NCBI GenBank assembly: GCA_007694885.1
Contig: REEW01000029.1
Location: forward strand, 1 to 48,789
From: Wenzhouxiangella sp.
GTDB taxonomy: Bacteria; Pseudomonadota; Gammaproteobacteria; Xanthomonadales; Wenzhouxiangellaceae
DNA length: 48,789 bases
Direction: 5' to 3'
The notes below the pieces were generated by a model that saw only the letters and a list, made by a program, of their open reading frames with translations, did no database searches and was not told the DNA's origin. The position numbers and the translations under genes were made by a program. Within the stretch, counting starts at the first letter, position 1, and each line of letters opens with the position of its first letter. Positions 29,719 to 41,449 of this stretch are shown here, piece by piece.

Positions 29719-30405
29719 TCAGCGCCGGAGAAAGAGCAGATCGAAAATGGCGTGACCGCGGCCCAGTCCGCGCCGCTCGAATCGGGTTCGCGGCCGCCAC
29801 GACGGACGCTCGACGTAGGGCTGGCCCTGGTTGACGAACACCGTATCCAGCTCACCGATCACCTCCCGCATCCATTCGGCATAGGGCGCCCAGTCGGTCG
29901 CCAGGTGCAGCAGCCCGCCCGGACCAATGGCATTGCCCAGACGTTCCACGAAACCGGCTTGTACGATCCGGCGTTTGTGGTGCCTTTTCTTCGGCCACGG
30001 ATCGGGAAAATACATCCGAACCTGCTCCAGGCTGCCGGGCCGAACCTGCCGATCGAACACCTCGACGGCATCGCGCATCGCGACCCGGACATTGTCCAGG
30101 CCGGCATCCTCGATTGCCCGAAGCGCCCGTCCAACGCCCGGCTCATGGACTTCAATACCAAGAAAATTGCGCTGCGGCTCACTGGCAGCCATTGCGACCA
30201 GCGCTTCGCCGTTGCCGAAGCCGACCTCCACGACCAGCGGCGCAGGTCCTGGAAACGCTGCGCGCACGTCCGCCCGGCTTTCTTCCACGCCATAGCGGGG
30301 CAACAACTCGTCCAGGGCGCGACGCTGCGCCGGCGTCAAGCGGCCGGGCCGACGGACGAAACTGCGGACTCGACGCAGCCCCTGCGGCGATTCGACCGCT
30401 GCCAT
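29719..30405 (-). CDS. trmB: tRNA (guanine-N7)-methyltransferase
   Basis: The 228-residue SAM-dependent enzyme makes m7G46 in tRNA. The SAM site is VVEVGFGNGEALV, and the family signature is YFPDPWPKKRHHKRRI. Its ATG overlaps the pyrB stop (TGATG), so it is the last gene of the gshB operon. Finding trmB here is less usual than the pyrB-pyrC order of pseudomonads. An in-frame codon at 30606 inside pyrB is rejected. Confidence 0.95.
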   Translation of the reverse strand: MAAVESPQGLRRVRSFVRRPGRLTPAQRRALDELLPRYGVEESRADVRAAFPGPAPLVVEVGFGNGEALVAMAASEPQRNFLGIEVHEPGVGRALRAIEDAGLDNVRVAMRDAVEVFDRQVRPGSLEQVRMYFPDPWPKKRHHKRRIVQAGFVERLGNAIGPGGLLHLATDWAPYAEWMREVIGELDTVFVNQGQPYVERPSWRPRTRFERRGLGRGHAIFDLLFLRR

Positions 30406-31325
30406 CAGGAAAGCCTGCCATCGCTGAACAACCACTCGAAGATGGCCATGCGCGTATGCACGCCCATCCGGACCTGGTCCAGGATCAGCGACCGGGGGCC
30501 ATCGGCAACCGCACCGCTGATTTCCATGCCGCGATTGATCGGTCCGGGGTGAAGAACCCGGCAGTCCGGGTCGGCCAGGGCGAGGTGTTGTGGCTGCAGC
30601 CCCCACTGCCGGTGATAGCTGGCCGGGTCGGGCCAGGCCTGGCGATCCATGCGCTCATGCTGCACCCGGAGCATCACGATCACGCCAGCGCCCCGCACCG
30701 CGCTGTCCAGGGAGTCCGCGCGCACGACTCCCGCCGGCAGCCGATCCGGCAGCATCGAGTCCGGTCCGGCAACGCGCAGTTCGGCCACCCCGCTTCGTCC
30801 AAACAGGGCCAGGTCCGAACGCGCCACCCGCGAATGACGGATATCTCCGACGATGGCGACCGTCTGCCCCTTCAGATCGATTCCGGCGTCCATCAGGGTC
30901 GCCAGATCCAGCAGCGCCTGGCTTGGGTGGTGGCCGGCACCGTCGCCGGCGTTGAGCAGACTCAGTCCGGCCGGCACCGCCCGGGCGAGCTGATGACAGC
31001 GCCCGGTTTCCGGGTGCCGGAGGATGATCGCAGCGACACCCATGGCCGCCAGCGTGGCCGCCGTATCCTCGAGGCTTTCACCCTTGCTCGAGGAGGACCG
31101 ATCCAGCTCGACATTGACCACCGTCATGCCCAGGCCTCGGGCGGCCAGCTCGAACGAAACCCGGGTGCGCGTACTGGGCTCGAAAAACAGGTTGACTACG
31201 GTGGCCGGAACCGAGGCGGGTGCGGCCCCGCGGGCGAGCTCGCAGGCGCGCGCGCTCAACCAGTCCAGGTCACGATCGCTCAGAACATCGAGATCGAGAA
31301 AATGGCGCGTACCCGGGTCAGCCAT
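30405..31325 (-). CDS. pyrB: Aspartate carbamoyltransferase catalytic chain
   Basis: The 306-residue enzyme performs the first committed step of pyrimidine synthesis. The carbamoyl-phosphate site FFEPSTRTRVSFE, the HPSQALLDL segment and the aspartate-site motif HPGPINRGMEI are complete. The ATG at 31325 overlaps the ruvX end by 8 bases; GTG 31337 is an alternative. The pyrR and pyrC neighbours seen in pseudomonads are absent, and trmB follows directly. Confidence 0.94.
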   Translation of the reverse strand: MADPGTRHFLDLDVLSDRDLDWLSARACELARGAAPASVPATVVNLFFEPSTRTRVSFELAARGLGMTVVNVELDRSSSSKGESLEDTAATLAAMGVAAIILRHPETGRCHQLARAVPAGLSLLNAGDGAGHHPSQALLDLATLMDAGIDLKGQTVAIVGDIRHSRVARSDLALFGRSGVAELRVAGPDSMLPDRLPAGVVRADSLDSAVRGAGVIVMLRVQHERMDRQAWPDPASYHRQWGLQPQHLALADPDCRVLHPGPINRGMEISGAVADGPRSLILDQVRMGVHTRMAIFEWLFSDGRLS

Positions 31326-31758
31326 GCGGATGCTCACTCATCCACGATTCCAGGATCAAGGCCGCAGCCATGCTGTCCAGGCGCGCCGCGTCTCGCTTGC
31401 GGGCGCGTCCCTGGCTGCGGCGTTCGGCAAACCCGCGGGCTGCGTTTTGCGAACTCATGCGCTCGTCGTGAAAGCAGATTTCGGACCGCGGATCGAGTTC
31501 GGCAAGCTGCACTGCGAATTTTCGAACGGCCCGGCTCATGTCGGTCTCGGAGCCGTCGCCGGCCAGCGGCAGACCGACGACGATCCGGCCCGGCTGCCAT
31601 TGTTCCAGCCGTTGCCTGATCGCGTCGAAGAGCGCGGCGGTCTGGCGGTAGCGGATCGGCTCCAGAGGCTGGGCGGAGCCGGTGAGACGGTGACCGATGG
31701 CCAGCCCGACCTTGCGCGTTCCGTAGTCGATGGCCAGCAGTGCGCCGGACTCAGGCAT
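31318..31758 (-). CDS. ruvX: RuvX/YqgF Holliday-junction resolvase-like protein (pre-16S rRNA nuclease)
   Basis: The 146-residue RNase H-like protein has the catalytic start LAIDYGTRKVGLAIG, the strand GRIVVGLPL and the segment DERMSSQNA. The family is implicated in 16S rRNA 5' processing. Its ATG at 31758 overlaps the yqgE stop by 8 bases, the conserved yqgE-ruvX pairing. An upstream extension inside yqgE is rejected. Confidence 0.93.
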   Translation of the reverse strand: MPESGALLAIDYGTRKVGLAIGHRLTGSAQPLEPIRYRQTAALFDAIRQRLEQWQPGRIVVGLPLAGDGSETDMSRAVRKFAVQLAELDPRSEICFHDERMSSQNAARGFAERRSQGRARKRDAARLDSMAAALILESWMSEHPHG

Positions 31759-32314
31759 GGCCGCCCGAGGGCTGGAGACGACCCACGTCGATGCCGAGGC
31801 GCGCGACTGCACTCGCCCAGCGCTGGTCCACCGGAATCTCGAACACCAGTTCGGAGTCGGCCATGACGTTCAGCCAGGCACTGTCGCGCATTTCATCCTC
31901 CAGCTGGCCGGCTCCCCAACCGGCATACCCCAGCGCCACGAGGAATCGCTCCGGGCCGGTCCCGGCAGCGATGTCTTCGAGCACGTCGCGGGAGGTAGTG
32001 ATCATGATCTCGGGTCCGACCGGCATGCTTGATTCGTAGCGGCGATCCGGGCCATGCAGCACGAAACCGCGCTCGCGATGTACCGGACCCCCATCGAACA
32101 CGGGCAAGTCAACCATGCGCTCATCAGAACACTCCAGCCCGATCTGCTTCATCAGGTCCTGCAGGGTGAAGTCGGACGGGCGATTGACCGTGATACCGAG
32201 CGCACCTTCTTCGTTGTGCTGGCACAACAGGGTCACGCCCCGGCTGAAATTGGGGTCTTCCATGCCCGGCATGGCGATCAGGAATTGTTGTTCAAGGTAG
32301 CTCACAGGTTTCAT
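31751..32314 (-). CDS. yqgE: YqgE/AlgH family protein
   Basis: The 187-residue protein begins with FLIAMPGMEDPNFSRGVTLL and carries FDGGPVHRERGFVLH and the ALGYAGWGAGQLEDE signature of the family. Its biochemical role is not settled; AlgH affects alginate in Pseudomonas. The ATG at 32314 is chosen over a codon 10 residues upstream. It follows the TonB-like gene and overlaps ruvX. Confidence 0.94.
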   Translation of the reverse strand: MKPVSYLEQQFLIAMPGMEDPNFSRGVTLLCQHNEEGALGITVNRPSDFTLQDLMKQIGLECSDERMVDLPVFDGGPVHRERGFVLHGPDRRYESSMPVGPEIMITTSRDVLEDIAAGTGPERFLVALGYAGWGAGQLEDEMRDSAWLNVMADSELVFEIPVDQRWASAVARLGIDVGRLQPSGGHA

Positions 32315-32388
32315 TCTAGCAGCCGGGAGGGGAGCGAACCGCAATCGGGCACCAGATGGACCAGGGCCCGGGTCGGTCAGCCCGCCAC

Positions 32389-32410
32389 GACAGGCCGCTA
32401 GCGGCCTGTC
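32389..32410. repeat. 22-bp perfect palindrome across the tonB-like stop codon
   Basis: GACAGGCCGC (32389-32398), centre TA, and GCGGCCTGTC (32401-32410) form an exact palindrome that includes the stop codon of the TonB-like gene. As RNA it could form a 9-10 bp stem, but no T-run follows on either strand. It may be a weak terminator, a stabilising hairpin or a protein site. Confidence 0.5.
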
Positions 32411-33276
32411 TGGCGCAGACCGCTGCTGCTGGAAAACTGCCAGGTTCGCGTGATGGTGAGAACATCCACCTGGTCGGCGACTTCTTCGGGCAAGGGGGCA
32501 AACGGCGCCGAGAGCCGGACAATCCGAATCGCCGCCTCGTCGAGGATATCGTGTCCGGACGATCTCAGAACCCGGATGTGGTCGACGCTGCCGTCGGCCA
32601 GCAGATCAACACTCAGCACCAGGCCGCCCTCGATATTGCGGCGGCGCGCGGCTTCCGGGTAATTCATGTTGCCGATTCGCTCGACCTTGGCGATCCAGGC
32701 GCTCATGTAGCTGGCATAAACGTGCTCGCGGGTACTGGCCGAGATGAACTTGCGTCGCGGCTGCTGGCGAAAATCATCGCCGTCGGTCCGACGATCCGGG
32801 CTCAGCCTGGCCATCGCCAGCGACTGCTCCATCAACTCGCGCGTATCGCGCGGCTGGTCTTCAAGCGCCTCGCTGGCGTCGGCCCGGGTCGGCAGCAACT
32901 CGGCGGGGTCGGCGAGGCTGACCAGATCCTCCGGAGCCGGCGGCTGGTCCTCGGTCACGGCATCGGGCTGGGGAAGATCCGGTTCGGCTGGCTCGGGCTC
33001 CGGCTCGGGCAGCGACAGATCCTCGGGTATGCCTGCCTCCGGGCTCTCACCGCCGCCTGCCTGGGTCACCTGGGCAAGAAAGTCGGCCTGCTCGGGGACC
33101 TCATCGGTCGCCCAATCGACCAGGATCACGTCCAGGCTTGGGGTCAAGGCATCGCTGCGACCGGGAAGGAAGTCAAAATGCACCAGGCCGATCACGGCGG
33201 CATGCAGCCCGGCGGCCACGGCAATCGCCATGGCCAGTGAATCACCGCTTCCGGCCGCCTGCCAGCCCTGTTTCAT
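32398..33276 (-). CDS. TonB-family energy transducer
   Basis: The 292-residue protein has one N-terminal membrane helix (about residues 14-35) and a long acidic, Pro/Glu-rich periplasmic linker (about 75-130). The C-terminal TonB domain is at about 200-290 (YPEAARRRNIEGGLVLSV, DHIRVLRSSGHDILDEAAI). It would transmit proton-motive force to an outer-membrane receptor. No exbB/exbD genes are adjacent. The gene is conserved between gshB and yqgE in pseudomonads and relatives, and there it is linked to twitching motility. Its ATG overlaps the gshB stop by 4 bases. Confidence 0.9.
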   Translation of the reverse strand: MKQGWQAAGSGDSLAMAIAVAAGLHAAVIGLVHFDFLPGRSDALTPSLDVILVDWATDEVPEQADFLAQVTQAGGGESPEAGIPEDLSLPEPEPEPAEPDLPQPDAVTEDQPPAPEDLVSLADPAELLPTRADASEALEDQPRDTRELMEQSLAMARLSPDRRTDGDDFRQQPRRKFISASTREHVYASYMSAWIAKVERIGNMNYPEAARRRNIEGGLVLSVDLLADGSVDHIRVLRSSGHDILDEAAIRIVRLSAPFAPLPEEVADQVDVLTITRTWQFSSSSGLRQTGR

Positions 33277-34211
33277 GGATCGATTGCGTCGAATAACTGT
33301 CCTGCAATATTGAGGCCGAAAAAGGCATCGAGTTCCCGCACGCAGGTGGGACTGGTGACATTGATCTCGGTCAGCCGATCGCCGATCACGTCCAGCCCGG
33401 CCAGGAAGATCCCGTTTTCGATCAGGGCCGGCCCCACGGCTTCGGCAATGGCCCGGTCCGATGCGCTCAGCGGGCGACCTTCACCACGCCCGCCGCGCGC
33501 CAGGTTGCCGCGAAAATCGCCACTGCCGGGAATTCTCGCCAGCACATACTCCACCGGTTTGCCGGCGATCATGAGGATACGCTTGTCACCGAGTTCGATC
33601 TCGGGGAGAAAGGCCTGCACCATGGCCGGTCGGCGCTCGCCGCCGGTCAGCGTCTCGAGCATGCTGTTGAGGTTGGGATCGGTCACCGAGGCCAGAAAGA
33701 TGCCGCGCCCGCCCATTCCGTCGAGCGGCTTGAGAACCGTCTTGCCTTGCTCGCCGATGAACGCCTTGATCCGGCTGTGACTGGCGCTGACCAGGGTCGG
33801 TGGCATCAGGTCGGGGAAACGCGCGGTCGCGAGCTTCTCGTTGAAATCGCGCAGCGCGCGCGGGCGATTGACGACCAGCGCACCAGCGGTCTCGGCCTGG
33901 TCGAGCAGATAGGTCGCGTGCAGGTAGTCCGGGTCGACCGGCGGATCCGCCCTCATCATGATCAGGTCGTCGCGGCCGAACTCGAGCGTCACCGCCTGGC
34001 CGATTTCGAACCAGCTGCCGGCCTCATCACGTACCTTGAGCGGTCGAACCAGCGCGCCGGCTCGCCCGCGCTCGATGAACAAATCGGTTTCGTTGACATA
34101 AAGGAGCCGATATCCGCGCCGCTGACCCTCGAGCAAGAGGGCGAAGGTGGTGTCCTTGACGATATTGATCTGGGCAATATCATCCATGACCATGATCAGA
34201 TTGCTGCGCAT
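33273..34211 (-). CDS. gshB: Glutathione synthetase
   Basis: The 312-residue ATP-grasp enzyme joins gamma-glutamylcysteine and glycine. The N-terminal VMDDIAQINIVKDTTFAL, the nucleotide-binding KPLDGMGGRGIF and the C-terminal EINVTSPTCVREL are all conserved. The ATG at 34211 is preferred because GGAG lies about 9 bases upstream; an in-frame codon at 34244 is less likely. It opens the operon gshB-tonB-yqgE-ruvX-pyrB-trmB and diverges from pilG across 189 bases. Confidence 0.96.
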   Translation of the reverse strand: MRSNLIMVMDDIAQINIVKDTTFALLLEGQRRGYRLLYVNETDLFIERGRAGALVRPLKVRDEAGSWFEIGQAVTLEFGRDDLIMMRADPPVDPDYLHATYLLDQAETAGALVVNRPRALRDFNEKLATARFPDLMPPTLVSASHSRIKAFIGEQGKTVLKPLDGMGGRGIFLASVTDPNLNSMLETLTGGERRPAMVQAFLPEIELGDKRILMIAGKPVEYVLARIPGSGDFRGNLARGGRGEGRPLSASDRAIAEAVGPALIENGIFLAGLDVIGDRLTEINVTSPTCVRELDAFFGLNIAGQLFDAIDP

Positions 34212-34324
34212 GCACTCATCTCCGCCGGTAAACTGGAAGGGCATTCAGATTTCGTCGCAAAACGTGATCCAATGCACCGAAAGGTCAATATTTCCATGGG
34301 GTTCCGGAACACTATTGCACCGGA

Positions 34325-34354
34325 TTGGCAAAATCGTCGGGAATCGACTAACCT
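34325..34354 (+). promoter_or_regulatory. Candidate promoter of the pilG-chpA operon
   Basis: In the 189-base gap between gshB and pilG, TTGGCA (34325-34330) and TAACCT (34349-34354) form a sigma-70-like pair with 18-base spacing, about 47 bases before the pilG ATG. The rest of the gap is comparatively AT-rich but shows no other clear element. Confidence 0.4.
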
Positions 34355-34400
34355 ACCCACATTGTATAGGGCCGGTAATTGCAGGACAAAGCAGCGCCTT

Positions 34401-34826
34401 ATGATCGAAAACAACGAGAAAACGCAGGTTGCCGGTTCGGGTCTGAGCGGGCTGAAGGTGATGTTGATCGACGACAGTCGCACCATCCGGCGTTCGGCCG
34501 AAACCATGCTCAGCCGCGAAGGTTGTGATGTCATCACCGCCAACGACGGCTTTGAGGCACTGGCGCTGATCCATCGACACGAGCCGGATCTGATCCTGGT
34601 CGACATCATGATGCCCCGCCTCGACGGCTACCAGACCTGCGCCATCATCAAGAACAATGCGCGCTTTCGCCATGTGCCGGTGATCATGCTGACCAGCAAG
34701 GACGGTCTGTTCGACAAGGCCAGAGGGCGCATTGTCGGATCGGATCAGTACTTGACCAAGCCGTTCACGCGCGATGAACTGCTCAGTGCCGTGCGCGAGC
34801 AGTTGAACACCAGCGAAGTCGCGTGA
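34401..34826 (+). CDS. pilG: Type IV pilus response regulator PilG
   Basis: The 141-residue protein is a receiver domain with a short N-terminal extension. D24-D25, phosphoacceptor D68 (LILVDIMMP), T98 and K120 (YLTKPF) are present. The RLDGYQTCAIIKNN and SDQYLTKPF segments match PilG. In pseudomonads PilG promotes pilus extension under the ChpA kinase. The frame is open far upstream, but ATG 34401 gives the conserved length. No pilH gene follows, unlike in Pseudomonas but as in xanthomonads. Confidence 0.93.
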   Translation: MIENNEKTQVAGSGLSGLKVMLIDDSRTIRRSAETMLSREGCDVITANDGFEALALIHRHEPDLILVDIMMPRLDGYQTCAIIKNNARFRHVPVIMLTSKDGLFDKARGRIVGSDQYLTKPFTRDELLSAVREQLNTSEVA

Positions 34827-34860
34827 ACACGGCGACGAGAATGGACAAGCGCCGGGGCCC

Positions 34861-35439
34861 ATGACAGAACAACCGCGGCAAGATCAAGGCGCCAGCCACG
34901 CGGAGTCGGGGCTGTTTGCGCGCCTCCGTGAATACGAACAGCGAAGTCTGGAACACGACGTAGGCGAGCGCGGTCGGCAGCAAAAGATCAGCAACTGGAG
35001 CGGGGTGGCTTTCCGACTCGGCGATTTTCGCCTGACCTGCCGCATCGAGCAGATCGAGGAAGTGATCGCCTTTCCACCCTACACTGCGCTGCCGGGAACC
35101 AAGAGCTGGCTGCTCGGAATCGCCAACGTGCGCGGCAATCTGGCCCCGGTCGCCGATTTGGGTTGGTATCTGTTCGGCACCCGCACGCCGGTCACGGCCC
35201 GGACACGACTGGTCATCACCCGGTTCCAGTCCCGTCTGGCGGGGCTGGTCGTCGACGAGGTTTTCGGCCAGCGTCACTTCCACACCGACGACCTCGCCGC
35301 GGCGGAAGATTGGGACGACACACCCTTGTCGGGTCTGGTCGGACAGGTTTTTCCGACCAGCGAAAGCGTCTGGGGCGTGCTGAAGCTGGACAGTCTGGAG
35401 CAACGTTCGGATTTCATGAACGGGGCGCGCGAGACCTGA
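34861..35439 (+). CDS. pilI: CheW-like adaptor PilI
   Basis: The 192-residue protein contains one CheW domain (about residues 45-185), with the segments IEEVIAFPPYTALPGTKSWLLGIANVRGN and LVVDEVFGQR (the GIANVRGN core is diagnostic). It should link the receptor PilJ to the ChpA kinase at the cell pole. It lies 34 bases after pilG and 69 bases before pilJ. Confidence 0.92.
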   Translation: MTEQPRQDQGASHAESGLFARLREYEQRSLEHDVGERGRQQKISNWSGVAFRLGDFRLTCRIEQIEEVIAFPPYTALPGTKSWLLGIANVRGNLAPVADLGWYLFGTRTPVTARTRLVITRFQSRLAGLVVDEVFGQRHFHTDDLAAAEDWDDTPLSGLVGQVFPTSESVWGVLKLDSLEQRSDFMNGARET

Positions 35440-35508
35440 GCGAACCGCGACTGGCAGCGGACGGCCCGGGACTGGAACAATCGACAGGATCGAGAACGAG
35501 GAACAGCA

Positions 35509-37551
35509 ATGAGTAGCGCTGCAACGAGAGGGACGACGACGAGATTTTCGCCGGCACAAGGGTTGCTGTTTGTGCTTCTGGTCGCCCTGCTGGGTGCCGT
35601 GGCATACAACTTTTATCTGCTCAACGAGCGCAATCAGCAAGAAGCCCGCTACCTGGCGCTGACCACCGAAATCCAGGTTCGCGCCCAGCAGCTCGCCAAG
35701 TCGGCCGGGGAGTCGGCCCAGGGCAATTTCGATGCCTTGATCGAGCTGGGTGAAACCCGGGCCCAGATCGATCGGGCGGTGACCGCACTGCGACAAGGGG
35801 AGCCGGCCACCGGTCTGCCGCCCTCGCCCGCGGCTGTCAACGCTTCCCTGTCCACGCTCGAGGGCATCTGGGAGCGGATCAACAGCGATGCCGAAAGGGT
35901 CCTGGATCGCGCCGACCTGCTGGTTGAGCTGGCCGACGCCAGCCAGGACTTCGAAACGGCCGTACCGCAGTTGCAGGCGCTGTCGGACAACGTGGTCCAG
36001 CAGTTGATCGAAACCGGCGGCAGCCCCGAACAAATCTACGTGGCCACTCGTCAACTTGCGCTGGCCGATCGCATGCAGCGTCGTGTGGGCGACATCATGG
36101 ATGGCGGCACCGGCGCGATCACCGCGGCCGATGCCTTCAGCCGCGATGCCAGCCTGTTCGAACGCGTTTTCCAGGGCCTGCTCGAGGGCGACCCGGATCT
36201 CGGCGTGACCAGCAGCTCGGCGGCCGGCGTCGTGACCGCCCTGGAAGACGTGGTGGCCATGTTCAACAATCTCAGAGTCGAGGTCGACACGATTCTGACC
36301 GCGTCGACGGACCTGTTCGAAGTGCGTGAATCGGCCGATGAAATCTTTTTCGATGCCGAAGACCTGACCGCTCAGGCCGCCGACCTGGCCGGCGAATACG
36401 CGCTTCTGGGTGAAAACGTGGTCTGGCCATCCCTGCTGCTGGGCATCATTCTGGCCGCCGCTGCCTTGTTCCTGCTTTTCCTCGTCGGCTTCGGCGCCTA
36501 TCGCGCCCAGCGCCGCAGTGCGCGCTCCACCGCCGAAATCAACCAGCGCAACCAGGACGCGATTCTTCGCCTGCTCGATGAAATGAGTTCACTCGCCGAC
36601 GGCGATCTGACGGTTGAAGCCACGGTGACCGAAGACGTGACCGGGGCCATTGCCGATTCGGTCAATTATGCCGTGGAAGCTCTGCGCGACCTGGTCTCCG
36701 GTGTCAACACCACCGCCCGACAAGTGGCCGCCCAGGCCCAGGAAACCCGCGCCACCACGATGCAACTGGCCGAAGCGAGTGAACACCAGGCCCGGGAAAT
36801 TCGCCAGGCGACCGACAACATCAATAACATGGCGCGATCTTTCGACGACATGGCCCAGCGCTCCAGCGAATCGGCCGAAGTCGCCCAGAGTTCCGTGGAA
36901 ATGGCCAATCGCGGTGCCGACATGGTCCGCCAGACCATTTCCGGCATGGACAGCATCCGCAACCAGATCCAGGACACATCCAAGCGCATCAAGCGGCTGG
37001 GTGAATCGTCCCAGGAGATCGGAGACATCGTCGAACTGATCAACGGCCTGTCGGAGCAGACCAACGTTCTGGCCCTGAACGCCGCCATCCAGGCCGCTTC
37101 GGCCGGCGGGGCCGGGCGCGGCTTCGCGGTCGTTGCCGACGAGGTCCAGCGCCTCGCCGAACGGGCAACCGATTCGACCCGCCGCATCGAGGCCCTGGTT
37201 CAGACCATTCAGTCCGACACCTCCGAAGCGGTCAATTCCATGGAAGCGACCACCGCGCAGGTGGTTTCCGGCGCGCGCCTGGCCGAAGATGCCGGCGAGG
37301 CGCTCGAATCCATCGAACGGGTCTCCAACGATCTCGCGGGTCTGATTCAGAACATCTCGCGCCAGGCCCAGGACGAGTCGAAAAACGCCACCCAGATCGC
37401 CCAGTTGATGAACAGCATCCGCGACATCTCCGTGCAGACATCCGAGGGCACAGGTCAGACGGCGACATCGGTTGCCAGCCTCGCGGAGCTGGTTCGCGAA
37501 CTACGTGAGTCCGTATCCGACTTCAAGCTGCCGGAGGAGGGAGAGGCCTGA
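35509..37551 (+). CDS. pilJ: Methyl-accepting chemotaxis-like receptor PilJ
   Basis: The 680-residue receptor has membrane helices at about residues 19-39 and 305-330. They enclose a periplasmic region with repeated PilJ-type helical modules. A HAMP-like region and a long coiled coil follow. The signalling tip ([20 protein letters not shown], followed by [18 protein letters not shown]) is at about 500-550. It senses surface contact or pilus state in pseudomonads and controls ChpA. The start follows a GAGGAACAGC ribosome site. Confidence 0.94.
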   Translation: MSSAATRGTTTRFSPAQGLLFVLLVALLGAVAYNFYLLNERNQQEARYLALTTEIQVRAQQLAKSAGESAQGNFDALIELGETRAQIDRAVTALRQGEPATGLPPSPAAVNASLSTLEGIWERINSDAERVLDRADLLVELADASQDFETAVPQLQALSDNVVQQLIETGGSPEQIYVATRQLALADRMQRRVGDIMDGGTGAITAADAFSRDASLFERVFQGLLEGDPDLGVTSSSAAGVVTALEDVVAMFNNLRVEVDTILTASTDLFEVRESADEIFFDAEDLTAQAADLAGEYALLGENVVWPSLLLGIILAAAALFLLFLVGFGAYRAQRRSARSTAEINQRNQDAILRLLDEMSSLADGDLTVEATVTEDVTGAIADSVNYAVEALRDLVSGVNTTARQVAAQAQETRATTMQLAEASEHQAREIRQATDNINNMARSFDDMAQRSSESAEVAQSSVEMANRGADMVRQTISGMDSIRNQIQDTSKRIKRLGESSQEIGDIVELINGLSEQTNVLALNAAIQAASAGGAGRGFAVVADEVQRLAERATDSTRRIEALVQTIQSDTSEAVNSMEATTAQVVSGARLAEDAGEALESIERVSNDLAGLIQNISRQAQDESKNATQIAQLMNSIRDISVQTSEGTGQTATSVASLAELVRELRESVSDFKLPEEGEA

Positions 37552-37615
37552 GCACCGCTCGCCAGAACGCCTCGGCCAATCCAGCCATCGTGACCCTCAC
37601 CAGCATTGACAAGCC

Positions 37616-40507
<2,892 letters not shown>

Positions 40508-40798
40508 GACCGCATCGATCCTTCGACGGTCACCGTGCAGGTGCTCGACGGGTTCCAGGCCGATGGGGGTGCTGCAGCCGGCGTGGTCGCCCGTGAGCTC
40601 GAGGGGGCGGGTTACCGCATCATCGCCCGGAACCCGGCAGTGCGCTACGACGTCACCACCGTGCTGTGGACGGCCGGCTCCGAGGACGCGGGTCGTCAGA
40701 TCGCCGCCGACATCGGTGCTCCCGCGGCTCGCGAGCAGCCGGGGAACCTGTCCACCTCGGTGATGGTGCACGTGGTCGTCGGTGCCGACCGCGGCTGA
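40508..40798 (+). CDS. LytR_C domain, C-terminal fragment of another protein
   Basis: The last 96 residues in this frame form a LytR_C-like domain: VTVQVLDGFQADGGAAAGVVARELEGAGYR, then YDVTTVLWTAG, DAGRQIAADIGAP and STSVMVHVVVG (core VTVQVLDGF). In actinobacteria this domain ends LytR-CpsA-Psr proteins or small membrane-anchored proteins, usually behind a Pro/Glu-rich linker. That would explain the shared repeat. The N-terminal part of the true gene is missing. It converges on the response regulator with 33 bases between them. Confidence 0.75.
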   Translation, partial: DRIDPSTVTVQVLDGFQADGGAAAGVVARELEGAGYRIIARNPAVRYDVTTVLWTAGSEDAGRQIAADIGAPAAREQPGNLSTSVMVHVVVGADRG

Positions 40799-40831
40799 CC
40801 AGCGCCCGGTATCGGCCGGCCACCTACCCGG

Positions 40832-41275
40832 TCAGCCGTCCTGCAGCAGCTGCAGCTTGTCGAGGATGATCAGCCGGCGACGCTCCTCCTCCTCGGGGTC
40901 CGTGGACAGCACGTCCTGGAGCACCTGGGAGAGGGCGAGGGGGGAGAAGGGCTTGCTGATGTAGTCGGCGGCCCCATGGGACCAACCTCGGATCTGATCC
41001 TGGTCCTGGACCTTCGCCGTCAGCATCACCACCGGGGTGTGCTTGAGGTCGTCATCGGCCTTCAGGGCGCTGAGGACCTGCCACCCGTCCATCTTCGGCA
41101 TCATGACGTCGAGGAGCACCACGTCGGGCGACTCCGTCCGGATCTGCTCCATCGCCTGCTCGCCGTCGGTCGCCTCGACGACCTCGTAGCCCTCGAACTC
41201 CAGGTTGACGCGGCAGAGCAGGAGGACGTCCGGCTCGTCATCGACGACGAGGACCTTGGCTCGCTGGCTGGCCAC
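40832..41275 (-). CDS. Response regulator (receiver with short C-terminal tail)
   Basis: The 147-residue product is a receiver with D12-D13, phosphoacceptor D56 (VVLLDVMMPKMDGW), T86 and K108 (YISKPF). A charged tail (STDPEEEERRR) follows and no output domain is present. The GTG at 41275 is supported by a strong GGAGGAGG ribosome site six bases upstream, typical of high-GC actinobacteria. No kinase is adjacent. It lies 174 bases downstream of the amidotransferase-GpgS gene on the same strand; that gap shows no clear element. Confidence 0.9.
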   Translation of the reverse strand: MASQRAKVLVVDDEPDVLLLCRVNLEFEGYEVVEATDGEQAMEQIRTESPDVVLLDVMMPKMDGWQVLSALKADDDLKHTPVVMLTAKVQDQDQIRGWSHGAADYISKPFSPLALSQVLQDVLSTDPEEEERRRLIILDKLQLLQDG

Positions 41276-41449
41276 GGGGCCTCCTCCCGGCGGTGACCTG
41301 CTCCGCCCACGAACCGGCCGTGACCGCCTCGGCGGCGGGCCGCCATCGGAACCCGGCGGTGTGGGTGTGCACCGGCTCTCGTCAACCGTAGCGCCGATGC
41401 TCCCGGCGGTCAGGGGTCCTGCGTCATCTCCTGGTCCGCGTCGTCGCCG

